A stretch of 36,533 nt of DNA from an uncultured Acidimicrobiales bacterium (GCA_938021675.1 CALIFY010000050.1:1-36533); one strand, 5' to 3'. Counted from the stretch's first letter, positions 13,357 through 23,800 are shown. Program-made: numbers and translations. The notes: a model not told the origin generated them from the sequence alone.

Positions 13357-13446
13357 TGGCGGAAGGTATGGGATTCGAACCCATGGTGACCCGGAGGCCA
13401 CAACGGCTTTCGAGGCCGCCCCATTCGTCCGCTCTGGCAACCTTCC
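13357..13446 (-). tRNA. tRNA-Ser (anticodon CGA), CCA encoded
   Basis: The acceptor stem GGAAGGT/ACCTTCC, discriminator G, encoded CCA, a T-arm with GGTTCGAATCC and a long variable arm identify a class II tRNA. The anticodon loop CTCGAAA reads CGA, serine, codon UCG. Its 3' end faces the prophage-like block, which is the orientation expected when an element has integrated in the tRNA 3' half. Confidence 0.95.
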
Positions 13447-13506
13447 GTCAGCTAGGTTAGCGCCATCGACCGCGAGAGAGGCCCACATTCGGTCGGATCG
13501 ACGAGA

Positions 13507-14001
13507 TCACCGTCGAACGGCAAAAAAATCGGAGAGCAAACGGCCACAGACCTCGGCCTCGACCCCCGCCACCAACTCAACCCGATGGTTAAGCCGCGGA
13601 TCGTCACAGACGTTATACAGACTCAGACAGGCGCCCGCCGCCAGATCGGCGGCGCCGTACACCAGCCGACCCAACCGGGCGTTGACCGCCGCTCCGCCAC
13701 ACATCGCGCACGGTTCGAGCGTCACGACCAGCGTGCAATCGTTCAATCGCCAAGACCCGACAACGGCCGCAGCATCGCGCAGAGCGAGAATTTCGGCGTG
13801 TGCCGTCGGATCTCCGGTCAGTTCTCGCTCGTTGTGCCGACGGGCGATCACTTCGCCATTGCGAACGACTACTGCGCCAACCGGTACGTCCCCATGAGCC
13901 TCGGCCAGCCGCGCTTCCGCTAGCGCTTGGTCCATCAAGTCCGCATCGTTCTCAACCTCGACGCCGGTTATCGGGAGCGTCCCTCGATCCGTCGACGGCA
14001 T
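13507..14001 (-). CDS. tadA: tRNA-specific adenosine-34 deaminase
   Basis: The zinc-dependent deaminase motifs are intact: HAE in GDPTAHAEILAL and the PCAMC pair in TLEPCAMCGGAAV, plus NARLGRLVYGA and the LNHRVELVAGV end typical of TadA. It converts adenosine to inosine at the wobble position of tRNA-Arg(ACG). ATG at 14001 is chosen; a TTG at 14040 inside the stop of the preceding gene would add 13 charged residues and is possible because of the 4-bp overlap. Length about 164 aa is normal. Confidence 0.92.
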   Translation of the reverse strand: MPSTDRGTLPITGVEVENDADLMDQALAEARLAEAHGDVPVGAVVVRNGEVIARRHNERELTGDPTAHAEILALRDAAAVVGSWRLNDCTLVVTLEPCAMCGGAAVNARLGRLVYGAADLAAGACLSLYNVCDDPRLNHRVELVAGVEAEVCGRLLSDFFAVRR

Positions 14002-14036
14002 ATCCCGGTCCGACCGACGCTGCTCACCATCGGTCG

Positions 14037-14495
14037 TCAACGGGCTGCCTCAACCATCTCGATGAACGTCTCCACCGATGTATGGGCGATCGTCTCGCCG
14101 ATCAATTCGAGTGGCACCTGATCCAGCGAGCGGAACCGCACGCAGGACTTGCCCATGTCGAGCTTGCAACCCGAGGCCTTGTACTCAGCGCGAAACCGTT
14201 GTTCAAGATCAGGGTCGCTGAACACGTTGGTGAGGTACAACGCCATGTGATTTTTTTGAGACGCAAGTGCGGCGTACATCAGCGGCCGCTTGTTGTAGGT
14301 GTCGGGATGGATATCGAGCGGCACCTCATAAGTGATCATTCCCCAATTCATGACTTCCACGTATCCGGCGGGGAGGTGGGCGAGCACAACATCTCGAATG
14401 GCGATGATCGCCTCACGGCGATCATCGCCCAACTCGGCCAGGTACTGTTCGACAGTCGATGCCTTGCTCGAAACCATGACGCCCATGCTAGGCAT
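14037..14495 (-). CDS. DUF1801-family protein
   Basis: The pattern TVEQYLAELGDDRREAIIAIR, GYVEVMNWGMITYEVPL, MYAALASQKNHMALYLTNVF and the C-terminal KSCVRFRSLDQVPLELIGE matches the DUF1801 (YdhG-like) family of small soluble proteins of unknown biochemical role. Starts at 14495, 14486 or 14477 are all ATG and none has a convincing ribosome site; the last gives the usual family N-terminus. It overlaps the tadA frame by 4 bp if tadA begins at the TTG. Confidence 0.85.
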   Translation of the reverse strand: MPSMGVMVSSKASTVEQYLAELGDDRREAIIAIRDVVLAHLPAGYVEVMNWGMITYEVPLDIHPDTYNKRPLMYAALASQKNHMALYLTNVFSDPDLEQRFRAEYKASGCKLDMGKSCVRFRSLDQVPLELIGETIAHTSVETFIEMVEAAR

Positions 14496-14517
14496 CGCAG
14501 CCAGGCCCGTTCACGTC

Positions 14518-15327
14518 CTACAACGGGCGCGGGCCTTTGGGCCGGGGACCAAGGATCGACAATGTCGCTCCCGAAGGATCGACGATGACCGCCTGCTGAC
14601 CGACCGGAATAGCGCATGGCTCATCCATCACCACTCCCCCAAGACGGACCACCGCGTTCATCGTGGCCTGCACATCGATGACAGAGAACGACGGACTCCA
14701 CGCGGCGACGATTCCCCTCGTCGGGACTTGGACAGCCCCGGCGACCGGCTCCGCATCCTTGCTGAACACGGTGTACGCACCACGGTGCTCACAATTTCGA
14801 CCGGGCGGTTTCTCCTCGGCCTTCCATCCGAACAACTCGCCATAGAAGTTTGCGGCTACGTCTACCGCTGGAGTTTCCAGTTCGATCCAGGCCATCGTGC
14901 CCGGACCGAGCGCAGTGGTCGACCCCACCGAATCGATCGGTTCCCAAAGACACAGCATTGCGTCGTGGGGATCGAGGATTGTGGCGACCGTGGCCATGGT
15001 GCCTCGTGGCGCCGGCGGGCTAAGGACGAGGCCACCATTCGTTTCGACTAGCGCAAGAACAGCATCGAGACCATCGACCCGCACGTACGGAACCCACCGT
15101 GCAGGAAGGTCAAGATCCCCATACGTCTCATTCCGTTCGACGATCTCAGCCACCGGCTGGCCGTGACTTAAGGCGACCATTCCCGGCCACGGGGTTGGAA
15201 CGCGACCGACGTCATCAGGTACGGCAACCAATCCAGCCCGTCTTCGGTAGGTCCAATCAAAAATCTGCTCGTAGAACTGGCGGGATTGCATTGGCAGGTC
15301 GGTGTGGAGGTCAACCCAGTTCGGCAC
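14518..15327 (-). CDS. Two-domain VOC (glyoxalase-like) protein
   Basis: Two copies of the vicinal oxygen chelate fold are visible. The first (NWVDLHTDLPMQSRQFYEQIF ... ATILDPHDAMLCLWEP) and the second (GTMAWIELETPAVDVAANFY ... AVIVDPSGATLSIL) each show paired beta-alpha-beta-beta-beta modules. Members bind metal and act on small molecules as dioxygenases, lyases or resistance proteins; the substrate cannot be told. The frame is open to an ATG at 15438, but the extra 37 residues are Arg/Pro-rich and unlike the family, so the GTG at 15327 is preferred. Confidence 0.85.
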   Translation of the reverse strand: MPNWVDLHTDLPMQSRQFYEQIFDWTYRRRAGLVAVPDDVGRVPTPWPGMVALSHGQPVAEIVERNETYGDLDLPARWVPYVRVDGLDAVLALVETNGGLVLSPPAPRGTMATVATILDPHDAMLCLWEPIDSVGSTTALGPGTMAWIELETPAVDVAANFYGELFGWKAEEKPPGRNCEHRGAYTVFSKDAEPVAGAVQVPTRGIVAAWSPSFSVIDVQATMNAVVRLGGVVMDEPCAIPVGQQAVIVDPSGATLSILGPRPKGPRPL

Positions 15328-15552
15328 ACCAGCGACCAGGCCGCAGCGCGACCCAAGACTTGGTGAACGGCGGGGCCTGATGGACCTCGACCTGTGGACA
15401 GGCGCGGGAATCGAACCGAGGTTCGTTGCGGCGGGCATTTGTAGCTCTGACTCCTAAGTGCGGCGGTGAGGGTGAATCGGAGGTGGCATCACACTAACCC
15501 AGCCGGGTCGACCTTCGCCCGTGACTGTCGCTGCTTGTCGTTCGACAGTGGA

Positions 15553-17280
15553 CTACATGCGTTCCAAGACGTCTATGCCGAGCAAATCGAGGCCTTGACT
15601 CAATGTCCGACTCGTGACCCGACAGATGCTGAGCCGACTAGCCCGAACATCACCATCGGCCTTCAAGACAGGACAGTGCTCGTAAAACGTGGTGAAGGCC
15701 GAAGCAAGGTCGAACAGGTAGTGGGCCAGGCGGTGAAAGTCGAGCGACTGTGACACCTCATCGACCACCGTGGCGAACTCGGTGAGGCGGATGGCGAGCT
15801 TGTGCTCAGCCGGCTCGGAGATGACGATGGCGCCGTCATCGACCACCGAACCGCCTGCCTCGTTTTTCCGAAAGATCGAATGGATCCTGGCGTTGGCGTA
15901 TTGAAGGTAGGGGGCGGTATGGCCGTCAAAGGCCAGCATTCGGTCGAAGTCGAAGACGTAGTCTTTCGTCCGCTCGGTCGACAAATCAGCGAATTTGGTG
16001 GCGCCAACCCCGACGGCCGTTGCGACAAGACCGGCCTCGGCTTCATCGAGATCCGGGTTCTTTTCGGTCGCCGCCCGGCGGGCGCGATCGACGGCCTCGT
16101 CGATCAGATCGATCAACTTGACCGACTTGCCGGCCCGGCTCCGCAGCATCTTGCCGTCATCACCCAGAATCGATCCGAACCCGACGTGGGTCGCCTCGCT
16201 ATCGGCCGTGTACCAGCCGATCTCTTTTGCCACCTGGAATACCATTTCGAAGTGCTGCTGCTGTGGCAACCCAACGACGTACAGGATCCGGTCCGCTCCC
16301 AGTTTGCAGAACCGGTCCCGGATCGTTGCGAGATCGGTGGCCGCATAGCCGTACCCACCGACTCGGTTGCGGACGATCAGCGGCAACGGGTCGCCGTCCC
16401 GATTGGTGAATCCCTCGGGAAACACACACATGGCACCATCGCTCTCCCGAAGGAGCCCCGCTGCTTCCAACTCGTCGACCACCGAATCGAGCTGATCGTT
16501 GTATGAGCTCTCCCCGGCGAAATCGTCTGGGGTGAGACGAACGTTCAGCCGGTCATAGACCGAGAGAAAGTAGCGCTGCGACGCGTCGATCAAGGTTCGC
16601 CACAACACCAACGTCTGCTCGTCGCCCCCTTGCAGGAGCACCACTCGCTGTCGTGACCGTTCGGCGAAGGAGTCGTCCTCGTCGAATTTGGCGTTGGCCG
16701 CTTTGTAAAAGCCATCGAGGTCGCCGATGGAAATTTCGGCTGCGGCCTCCGATTCGCCTACGTCGAGGAGATGTTCGATCAGCATGCCAAAGGGCCGACC
16801 CCAATCACCGATGTGATTCTCCCGTACGACGTCGTGGCCCATGAATTCGAGAAGGCGGACCGCGGCGTCCCCGATGTACGTCGATCGCAGATGTCCGACG
16901 TGCATTTCTTTTGCCACGTTGGGGGCCGAGTAGTCGACGATCACCCGCACCGGCTGTTCGGTCACCGGTATCGCCAACCGATCGTCGCCAGCCATCGTTG
17001 TCAGCAACCCGTCGAGCGCCGAGTCGGAAACGGTCAGGTTGATGAAGCCGGGGCCGGACACATCGACACCAGAGCAGAGATCATCGATCTCCAGCGCCTC
17101 GACCACGCTGGCGGCCACCTCCCGGGGTGGCCTGCCAAGCCGGTGGGCGAGCGGCAGCGCGCCGTCGGCCTGAAAGTCGGCGTGCTGAGATTCACGGAGT
17201 ACGGGGTCGACCGCCTCCCCCGCCACGGTGGCGAACGCCGCGGCGAGCCGCTCGGTCAGAAGTTCAAGCAGAGTGGCCAT
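15553..17280 (-). CDS. argS: Arginyl-tRNA synthetase
   Basis: This class I synthetase shows the HIGH-like HVGH in EMHVGHLRSTYIGDAAVR, the KMSKS-region equivalent in DGKMLRSRAGKSVKL, the family marker NHIGDWGRPFGMLIEHLL and the C-terminal DALR anticodon-binding domain (LAIRLTEFATVVDEVSQ ... ALDLLG-like end). An Arg-tRNA synthetase N-terminal domain covers residues 1-95. The ATG at 17280 gives the usual MATLLELL start; a longer frame to 17349 is not family-like. Length 575 aa is normal. Confidence 0.95.
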   Translation of the reverse strand: MATLLELLTERLAAAFATVAGEAVDPVLRESQHADFQADGALPLAHRLGRPPREVAASVVEALEIDDLCSGVDVSGPGFINLTVSDSALDGLLTTMAGDDRLAIPVTEQPVRVIVDYSAPNVAKEMHVGHLRSTYIGDAAVRLLEFMGHDVVRENHIGDWGRPFGMLIEHLLDVGESEAAAEISIGDLDGFYKAANAKFDEDDSFAERSRQRVVLLQGGDEQTLVLWRTLIDASQRYFLSVYDRLNVRLTPDDFAGESSYNDQLDSVVDELEAAGLLRESDGAMCVFPEGFTNRDGDPLPLIVRNRVGGYGYAATDLATIRDRFCKLGADRILYVVGLPQQQHFEMVFQVAKEIGWYTADSEATHVGFGSILGDDGKMLRSRAGKSVKLIDLIDEAVDRARRAATEKNPDLDEAEAGLVATAVGVGATKFADLSTERTKDYVFDFDRMLAFDGHTAPYLQYANARIHSIFRKNEAGGSVVDDGAIVISEPAEHKLAIRLTEFATVVDEVSQSLDFHRLAHYLFDLASAFTTFYEHCPVLKADGDVRASRLSICRVTSRTLSQGLDLLGIDVLERM

Positions 17281-17321
17281 CGGATCGAGCCTACCAACGC
17301 TCTTTGGGTCGGCTTTGCCGA

Positions 17322-18008
17322 TTAGAACGAAGCCTCCACCGCATCGCACAGGAACCCGACCAGCGGCTTGGCCCGTTTCGCCAGCTGATGGAAGTCGTCC
17401 ATGAAATCCTCTGAGGTGACCCTTGCCTGCGACAGCTTCGTTGTAACGATGAAGTCTTTCCGTTTGAGGTCATCGAGTAACGGGTGATCGGCGTCGAACC
17501 CCTTCGGCGGCCGCTTCAACGACTCGCCCTCAAAAGAGAACGTCTCTGCGATGCGCTTACTTTTGGCCGCCCGTTTCCACGAGGCCGGTTCAGCGTCGAT
17601 TCTGGCTCGGATGGCATAGGCCGTGGCCGTCGGCGGCCGCCACAACCCGGCCCCCATGAAACAATTCCCGGGGGCGAGATGGAGGTAGATCCCAGGGGCA
17701 TGAGCATCGGATGCCGCTTCGTGGCGGAAGTGCAAACCGGTGTTGAGCTTGTACGGCGTTTTGTCCTTACTGAATCGCGTGTCGCGCTGAATCCTGAAGA
17801 GCGAGCCGCCAACCGCTCGGGCGTCGGCGACCAGGTGCGGCGAGATGGCGGCAAGTTTCGGTCCGTAGTCGGTGATGAAGTCAAGGGCCGGTTGACGAAC
17901 CGCTCGCTCATAGCGGTCTTGGTTGGCCTTGAACCACACCCGGTCGTTGTTGGATTCAAGGTCCCGAAGAAAAGCGAACAACGCTGGAGTGAAATAGCGA
18001 GTACCCAT
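17322..18008 (-). CDS. DUF2461 (TIGR02453) family protein
   Basis: The N-terminus YFTPALFAFLRDLESNNDR, VWFKANQDRYERAVRQPALD, then SLFRIQRDTRFSKDKTPYK, HFRHEAAS, GIYLHLAPGNCFMGAGLW and the C-terminal LKRPPKGFDADHPLLDDLKR define the family, whose function is unknown. ATG at 18008 gives the usual start; the frame extends to 18098 but the extra residues overlap the phosphodiesterase end. It is followed by argS after 41 bp. Confidence 0.9.
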   Translation of the reverse strand: MGTRYFTPALFAFLRDLESNNDRVWFKANQDRYERAVRQPALDFITDYGPKLAAISPHLVADARAVGGSLFRIQRDTRFSKDKTPYKLNTGLHFRHEAASDAHAPGIYLHLAPGNCFMGAGLWRPPTATAYAIRARIDAEPASWKRAAKSKRIAETFSFEGESLKRPPKGFDADHPLLDDLKRKDFIVTTKLSQARVTSEDFMDDFHQLAKRAKPLVGFLCDAVEASF

Positions 18009-18045
18009 CGCCAGAGAATAGGCGGCTGCCGGGTCTGGGTGCTCG

Positions 18046-18954
18046 CTACCGAACGAGATCAGCGAGCCGATCCGGATAGTTGGTGTTGATGCCCTCAACC
18101 CCTAGTCCGAGGACTCGTTCAAGGTCGGCTGGGTCGTCGATGGTCCACGGCACGATTGGCACGCCAACGGCTCGGGCGTCATCGATAAACCCGCTGGTGA
18201 GAAGTTGCACGCCGCCGCTCCGTTCGGGAACCTGAAAGGCGTCGAACGTCGGCGAAGAGAGGCCAACCAATCCGAGCCGATGGAGCACATAAAACGTTCG
18301 GACTTCACCCTCGGTCGCCGAGGTTGCCACATCGGGGCACTCCCGACGAAAAACGTCCATGTTTCGCTGCTCGAAGCTGCTCACCAACACATCGTCTTCC
18401 CGACCGAGCCGGGCGATGACGGCGCACAACTCGGTGGCGGCAACGGCCGGCGTCTGTTTGATCTCGATACCTATCCGATGTGTCGGGAAGTTGACAAACA
18501 GTTCCTCCACGGTCACGACGCCGTGGCCTTGATCCCGGTATGGATGGGTCTCACCCCCATCGGTGGTGAACGAGTGAGCGAAGTCGAGCTGCCGAAGCTC
18601 GTCAAAGCTGAGGTCGCGCACGGCGCCGGTGCCATCGGAGGTTCGGTCGACGGTTTCGTCGTGGACGAGCACGAGGACGCCATCGCTGGTTCGTTGCATG
18701 TCGGTGTCTAGCACGTCTGCACCGAGTGCGACGGCGTGGCGAAAGGCCAGCATGGTGTTGGTGGGGCGAAGCGTTTCCCCACCCTGGTGGGCAAAGATCA
18801 ACGGCTCGGTTTCGCCATGGCGCGACGCGAAAAAGGCGGCCCTCTCGATAGTCGGCGTTCGTATCCAAGACACCACATAGCAAACGCTGATGGTGGCGAC
18901 GAGGACCGCTGCAGCAATGCCGGCGATCCGCCGGGTCCTTCGCATGGTCGCCAT
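18046..18954 (-). CDS. Membrane-anchored glycerophosphodiester phosphodiesterase
   Basis: An N-terminal transmembrane or signal-anchor segment (IAGIAAAVLVATISVCYVV) precedes the catalytic domain. Domain motifs are IFAHQGG, DVLDTDMQRTSDGVLVLVHD, TVDRTSDGTG and the E-I-K of RIGIEIKQTP. The usual HRG is HQG, a variant I recall in other actinobacterial members, and the metal-binding ELD is DTD. It should hydrolyse glycerophosphodiesters to glycerol-3-phosphate outside the membrane. The end (GVPIVPWTIDDPADLERVL, GLGVEGINTNYPDRL) is typical. ATG at 18954 or 18945. Confidence 0.92.
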   Translation of the reverse strand: MATMRRTRRIAGIAAAVLVATISVCYVVSWIRTPTIERAAFFASRHGETEPLIFAHQGGETLRPTNTMLAFRHAVALGADVLDTDMQRTSDGVLVLVHDETVDRTSDGTGAVRDLSFDELRQLDFAHSFTTDGGETHPYRDQGHGVVTVEELFVNFPTHRIGIEIKQTPAVAATELCAVIARLGREDDVLVSSFEQRNMDVFRRECPDVATSATEGEVRTFYVLHRLGLVGLSSPTFDAFQVPERSGGVQLLTSGFIDDARAVGVPIVPWTIDDPADLERVLGLGVEGINTNYPDRLADLVR

Positions 18955-19016
18955 GGTCCCTCAACTTCTTCGCGCCGGCAATGGCGCCCATCGTTCAAAC
19001 CTTTACCGTGTTCGGG

Positions 19017-19703
19017 ATGAGCGAACGGGTGCGAGTGTTCATCGACGGCCAAAACCTCTTCAAAGGGGTACACCGGCGTTTCCAGACCAGGGTGCATCCG
19101 ATACTGCTCGCTGGCGAGTTGGCCGGCAGCCGATCGCTGGTCGGCACTCGGTACTACTCCGGCATCCACGATCCCGATGTCAACTCGTCGATGTATGAGT
19201 TGGTTCGACGTCGACATGACCTCATGCGACAGACAGGGGTGTTGGTCACCGAGCGCACCCTCCGATACCACTGGGAATGGAAGGTGGATGATGATCTACC
19301 CTCTCCGTGGGACGAAGATGCCAACGACGGATACGACGCCAAGGTTCGCCGTCACCATGGGGCAAGAGAAAAGGGCATCGATGTGGCGCTGGCGCTCGAT
19401 GCTGTCGCCGCCGCGTTGACAGACGAGTGCGATGTCGTGATCATCGTGTCCCGCGACCGCGACCTCATGGAGGTGGCCGACGAAATCAAAGAACGGTGTC
19501 CAGCAGATTGTGTACGGGTCGAGGTCGCATACGTCTCGGAACGCCGAGGCGACGAACGAGCGCTCGCCAGCTACGACGAGCACCACGAAATCGATGAGGC
19601 AATGGCCGATCGGGCCCGGGACCGGTTCGACTATCGACGTCCACTTCCGCAGGCCGAAGTGGACCGTTTCCTCGCCTCGTTAACACCCGGCGGCGACGAG
19701 TGA
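19017..19703 (+). CDS. NYN-domain (PIN-like) protein
   Basis: The strand RVRVFIDGQNLF carries the first acidic residue of the NYN nuclease fold, and KGIDVALALDAVAAAL followed by CDVVIIVSRDRDLMEVADEI carries the conserved Asp cluster. These are the metal-binding residues of a predicted RNase. A Tyr/Trp-rich middle (RYHWEWKVDDDLPSPW) and a His/Glu-rich C-terminus are present. Target RNA is unknown. The ATG at 19017 was chosen because it starts the family N-terminus; an upstream ATG at 18981 adds 12 residues. It is divergent from the phosphodiesterase gene across 62 bp. Confidence 0.85.
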   Translation: MSERVRVFIDGQNLFKGVHRRFQTRVHPILLAGELAGSRSLVGTRYYSGIHDPDVNSSMYELVRRRHDLMRQTGVLVTERTLRYHWEWKVDDDLPSPWDEDANDGYDAKVRRHHGAREKGIDVALALDAVAAALTDECDVVIIVSRDRDLMEVADEIKERCPADCVRVEVAYVSERRGDERALASYDEHHEIDEAMADRARDRFDYRRPLPQAEVDRFLASLTPGGDE

Positions 19704-19754
19704 CATGACCGTTCGCCACCACGCCGACGCTCAACCGCCTCACTCGTTCTCACC

Positions 19755-20717
19755 TCACGCCAGCGGCCAGATCACCTGCGTCTTCCAATCGGCCGGGTCG
19801 GGAACCTCGCCCGGATCGGTGAGATATACCTCCCAGGGGGCGCCCCCGGGCTGGTGATCGTTTGCCGCCAGCCATCGATCGATGGCGGCATGGGCCTCGT
19901 GCAAGGTGTCGTACGGACCGGTGTGGATCGAAACCGCGGCATCCCCGGCCTGCAAGGCACCGGCCTCGATATGAGGTCGATCGACAGGGGCGGGGGCCGG
20001 CTCGGCCAGGGGGATACCGGCTTCGAGGGTCACGAAGGCCGGGCTCTGTTCGGCGTAACGCACGACGGGTGGTCCGGCCATGGCCAACCCGGCTTCCATC
20101 ACATAGGCGAACACGTCAGGCAACATCTCGGCCAGCTGGGTCGCCACCTCGGCAACGTCGATGCGTCGGCGGGTGAACAAAATCGGGGTCTCGTCCAACG
20201 TGGTCAGCTCGATCTGATAAGACATAGTTTCTCCCAGTTTGGTCGTGGATGGTCGAGAGATCGAAACGGGGAACCGGTAGAGGCCGATGCACGGCCCGGT
20301 ATGAATGGCCAAATCGAACGGGTTTCGATCAGACCCGGCTTCGTTGCCATCGACCGCGTTGCGCTTTGTTTTCCGTGACGATCCATCTTCGGACGTCGTG
20401 TTCCGATACGCCGTAGGCGAGGCCCCGTACCGACGAGCGAAGGCGCGACTGAAGGTCTCGTGATCGGCGAATCCCGCGGCCCTCGCCACCTCAGCTACTC
20501 GATCATCGGTGGTGAGCAGTCGCACAGCCGAGACCTCAAGGCGAAGCCGAAGCTGGTATTGCTTTGGGCTCTCGCCGACCAACCGGCGAAACGTCCGCTG
20601 AGCGTGATGGGGCGACATCGCCGCCCGTCGAGCGACCTCGGTAAGGGGCACGTCGTCGCTGCGGTCGCCGCTGAGTTCGGCGAGAACCGGGAGGAGATCG
20701 CGTAGCGTCGTGCCCAC
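19755..20717 (-). CDS. AraC-type regulator fused to a GyrI-like effector-binding domain
   Basis: Residues 20-105 hold two helix-turn-helices of the AraC family (PLTEVARRAAMSPHHAQRTF and RVAEVARAAGFADHETFSRA). Residues 165-320 match the GyrI-like/SOUL small-molecule-binding fold (SYQIELTTLDETPILFTRRR ... SIHTGPYDTLHEAHAAIDRW ... WEVYLTDPGEVPDPADWKTQ). The fold is used by multidrug-sensing regulators such as Rob and SoxS-related proteins. A low-complexity linker joins them. The ligand and targets are unknown. GTG start at 20717; the gene converges on the NYN gene, 51 bp away. Confidence 0.88.
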   Translation of the reverse strand: MGTTLRDLLPVLAELSGDRSDDVPLTEVARRAAMSPHHAQRTFRRLVGESPKQYQLRLRLEVSAVRLLTTDDRVAEVARAAGFADHETFSRAFARRYGASPTAYRNTTSEDGSSRKTKRNAVDGNEAGSDRNPFDLAIHTGPCIGLYRFPVSISRPSTTKLGETMSYQIELTTLDETPILFTRRRIDVAEVATQLAEMLPDVFAYVMEAGLAMAGPPVVRYAEQSPAFVTLEAGIPLAEPAPAPVDRPHIEAGALQAGDAAVSIHTGPYDTLHEAHAAIDRWLAANDHQPGGAPWEVYLTDPGEVPDPADWKTQVIWPLA

Positions 20718-20819
20718 ATCGACACCGTAGCAACCACCGAAGACGGCGACCTTGACGAATCTTGCGCGATGCCAAGGCGGCCTCGGACAACGCGCCGATC
20801 GGAACGGCCTATGGAGGTC

Positions 20820-23800
20820 TCACACGACGTTGCCGTAGCGGTGGCGGGTCCGGCTGATCGACTGCTCGTGGAGGTAAAACAGCAACTCTCGGCGCCCGTC
20901 GGCGACGACCGGCTCATCGGCAACGTATACGCCATAAGCGATAGCCGCCTCCCGAAGCTCGGACTCCGCTCGGCCGAGTAGTCGAACCCGTTCAACCCCG
21001 AGTCCGCCGAGTCTCGATGCGAAATCGGCTTGAGACTCGGTGGCCGCCATCGACCAGACGGCGGACACACCGACCCGTTCGAGGGCAGCCTCGACCCGAC
21101 GTACAACCGCCGGTGCGACATCGTTTTCAACCCGCACGGCGATCCGATCAAGCGGTCGGTAACGGAAGATGTTCGCTTCGCAAAAGAGCCCCGTCGGGTC
21201 GTGCTCCAGGCCGAACTCATCAGCCCAGCTGCTTTGGTCCGATGCCGTGGCGGCGGCCAACCACGCCCGGCCGTCATCATCGCCGTTCGGCCCGGCATCG
21301 ACCCATCGGCCCAACTGGGACACGTAATTCGGTCCACCCGCTTTCGCCCCAGGTCCGACCGACGACGCCTTCCAGCCGCCAAACGGTTGCCGCTGCACGA
21401 TGGCGCCGGTCGTTCCTCGATTTACATAGGCGTTTCCGACCTCAACGGCGTCGAGCCAGTGATCCACCTCGGTGTCGTCCAACGAATGAATGCCGCCGGT
21501 CAACCCGAACGAGGTGGCGTTCTGCAGGGCGATGGCCTCATCGAGGTCGCCGGCCGCCATGATCCCGAGGACGGGACCGAAGCATTCGGTTCGGTGGAAC
21601 CATGAGTCGCCGACCACGCCGATCCGAACCCCCGGCGACCAGCGGCCGGTGCCGATGCGCTCCGGCTTGACCAGCCATTCCTCCCCTGGTTCCAACTCGG
21701 TCAAGGCTCGCCGGAGCTTTCCCTGCGGTTCGGCAATCAAAGGAGCGAGGTCGGTTCCCGGATCGTGAGCGTCGCCGACATGCAACGATTCGACGGCATC
21801 GATGAGCTGCGACCGGAACCGGGATGACCGATAGACCGAGCCGACGACGATGGCCAGGCTGGCCGCTGAGCACTTCTGGCCGCCGTGCCCAAAAGCCGAA
21901 TCGACCAAATCGGCGACGGCGAGGTCGAGATCGGCTGACGGCGTGATGATCATCGAGTTCTTGCCCGACGTCTCGGCGAACAGCGGTCGTTCGGGCCGCC
22001 AGTTCTGAAACAGTTTCGCCGTCTCGGTGGCCCCGGTGAGGATTACCCCGTCGACGCCGGGGTGAGCGACGAGGTGCTGGCCGACGTCATCGTCGTTGGT
22101 TCGGACGTAGTGAAGCACGTCGGACGGCACGCCGGCCCGCCAACACAATTCGGCGACCAGTTCGGCACATCGGGGTGTCTCGGGGGCGGGCTTGAGGATG
22201 ACCGAGTTTCCGGCCGCCAACGCCGCCAGCACGCCACCGGCGACGATGGCGACGGGAAAATTCCACGGCGGCGTGATCAGCACGACACCGAACGGAGCGA
22301 ACTGCAGACCATCGGCCGCTGCTCGGTTCTCGGGCTGGACCTCGGCGGCCCGGTCGGCGTAGTAGTGAGCGAAGTCGACCGCTTCGGACACCTCGGGGTC
22401 GGCCTGGGCCACGGTCTTTGACCCTTCGGCCACCATGGCGGCGATCAGGTCTCCGCGACCGGCGGCCAGTTGATCACCGGCGGCGTGCAGGATCCGTTGC
22501 CGTGCCGCCCCACCGTCGTTCCACCATTCGGGTTGGGCCTGCGATGCTCGTTCCACGATCCGGTCGATCTCGGTCGCGTCGTCCACGACGGCAGCGGTCG
22601 GACCGTCGATCTCACGGGCGAGGACGTCGGCGACCCAGGCCCGATTCTCGGGCAGCGACGGGTCGGTGTCCGGCTCGTTCTCAAAACCAGTGTCCGGGTC
22701 GTTTCTCGGCAGTAGCTGCGGACGGTCCTGATGGCGCTGTGCTCCGGTGCCGACGGACCACCGGTCCGCTACCGCCCGGCGGAACTTGTCGGCTTCGGCT
22801 TCAAACCGGTCCGAACCGGGCTCGATCTCGAACAGGTATCGGATGAAATTCTCGTCCGATGTGTTCTCCTCCAAGCGGCGGAACAGATAACTGATGGCCA
22901 CATCGAAGTCGGCGGGATCGACGATTGGGGTGTACAGGAGCATCTTGCCGGTATGCGCCATCGTGACCCTGGCATGGGTGTGGGCCATGCCTTCCAACAT
23001 TTCGAGCGACACCGATTCCTCGACACCTCGCTCGGTTGCCAGCAGATGGGCGAAGGAACAATCGAAGAGATTGTGACTGGCCACCCCGACCCGGACCCCA
23101 ACGAGATGTTCGGGCCGAACGAGCCAGTCGAGGCAACGCTTGTAGTTGGCGTCGGTCTCGGCTTTCGTGCGGTACGGCGCCTGTTCCCATCCTCGCAAGG
23201 CGGACTCGACCCGCTCCATGGCCAGGTTCGCCCCTTTGACCAACCGAATTTTGACGACACCACCGGGTCGGCCGTCGACGGTTCGGCCACGACGATCGTT
23301 GGCCCACATGGTCAGGCGTTGCAGCGCGGGAAACGAATCGGGCAGGTATGCCTGGAGTACGATGCCCGCGTCGACATGGTGAAATTCCGGTTCCGAAAGC
23401 ACCTTCATGAAGACGTCGAGGGTCAGTTCGAGGTCGTGGTACTCCTCCATGTCGAGATTGATGAAGGTCGGCGGCGATGTGTTGCTTGCCGTTCGGAGCA
23501 GCGGGCGGAGGCGGTCCGCCACCCGGGTGATCGAGCCGTCATGATCCCACGGATTCAGCCGGGGGACGACGGAGGAAAGTTTGATCGAGACGTAGTCGAC
23601 GTCCGGTTGGGCCAACAGCCGCATCGACTCGTCGAAACGGTGGGCGGCCTGGCCCGAACCGAGTACCGCCTCACCCAACAGGTTGACATTGAGATCGAAG
23701 CCATCAGCTCTTCGACCACCAACGTGACGGCTCATCTTCTGTTCGGTAGCGTCGACGACGAGATGACCGACGATCGACCGCATCCGCCGCCGAGCCAGTG

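Noticed and set aside
15405-15440. GGAATCGAACC motif resembling the T-loop of a tRNA
   Set aside because: The flanking bases do not form a T-stem or acceptor stem, and no anticodon arm can be folded.
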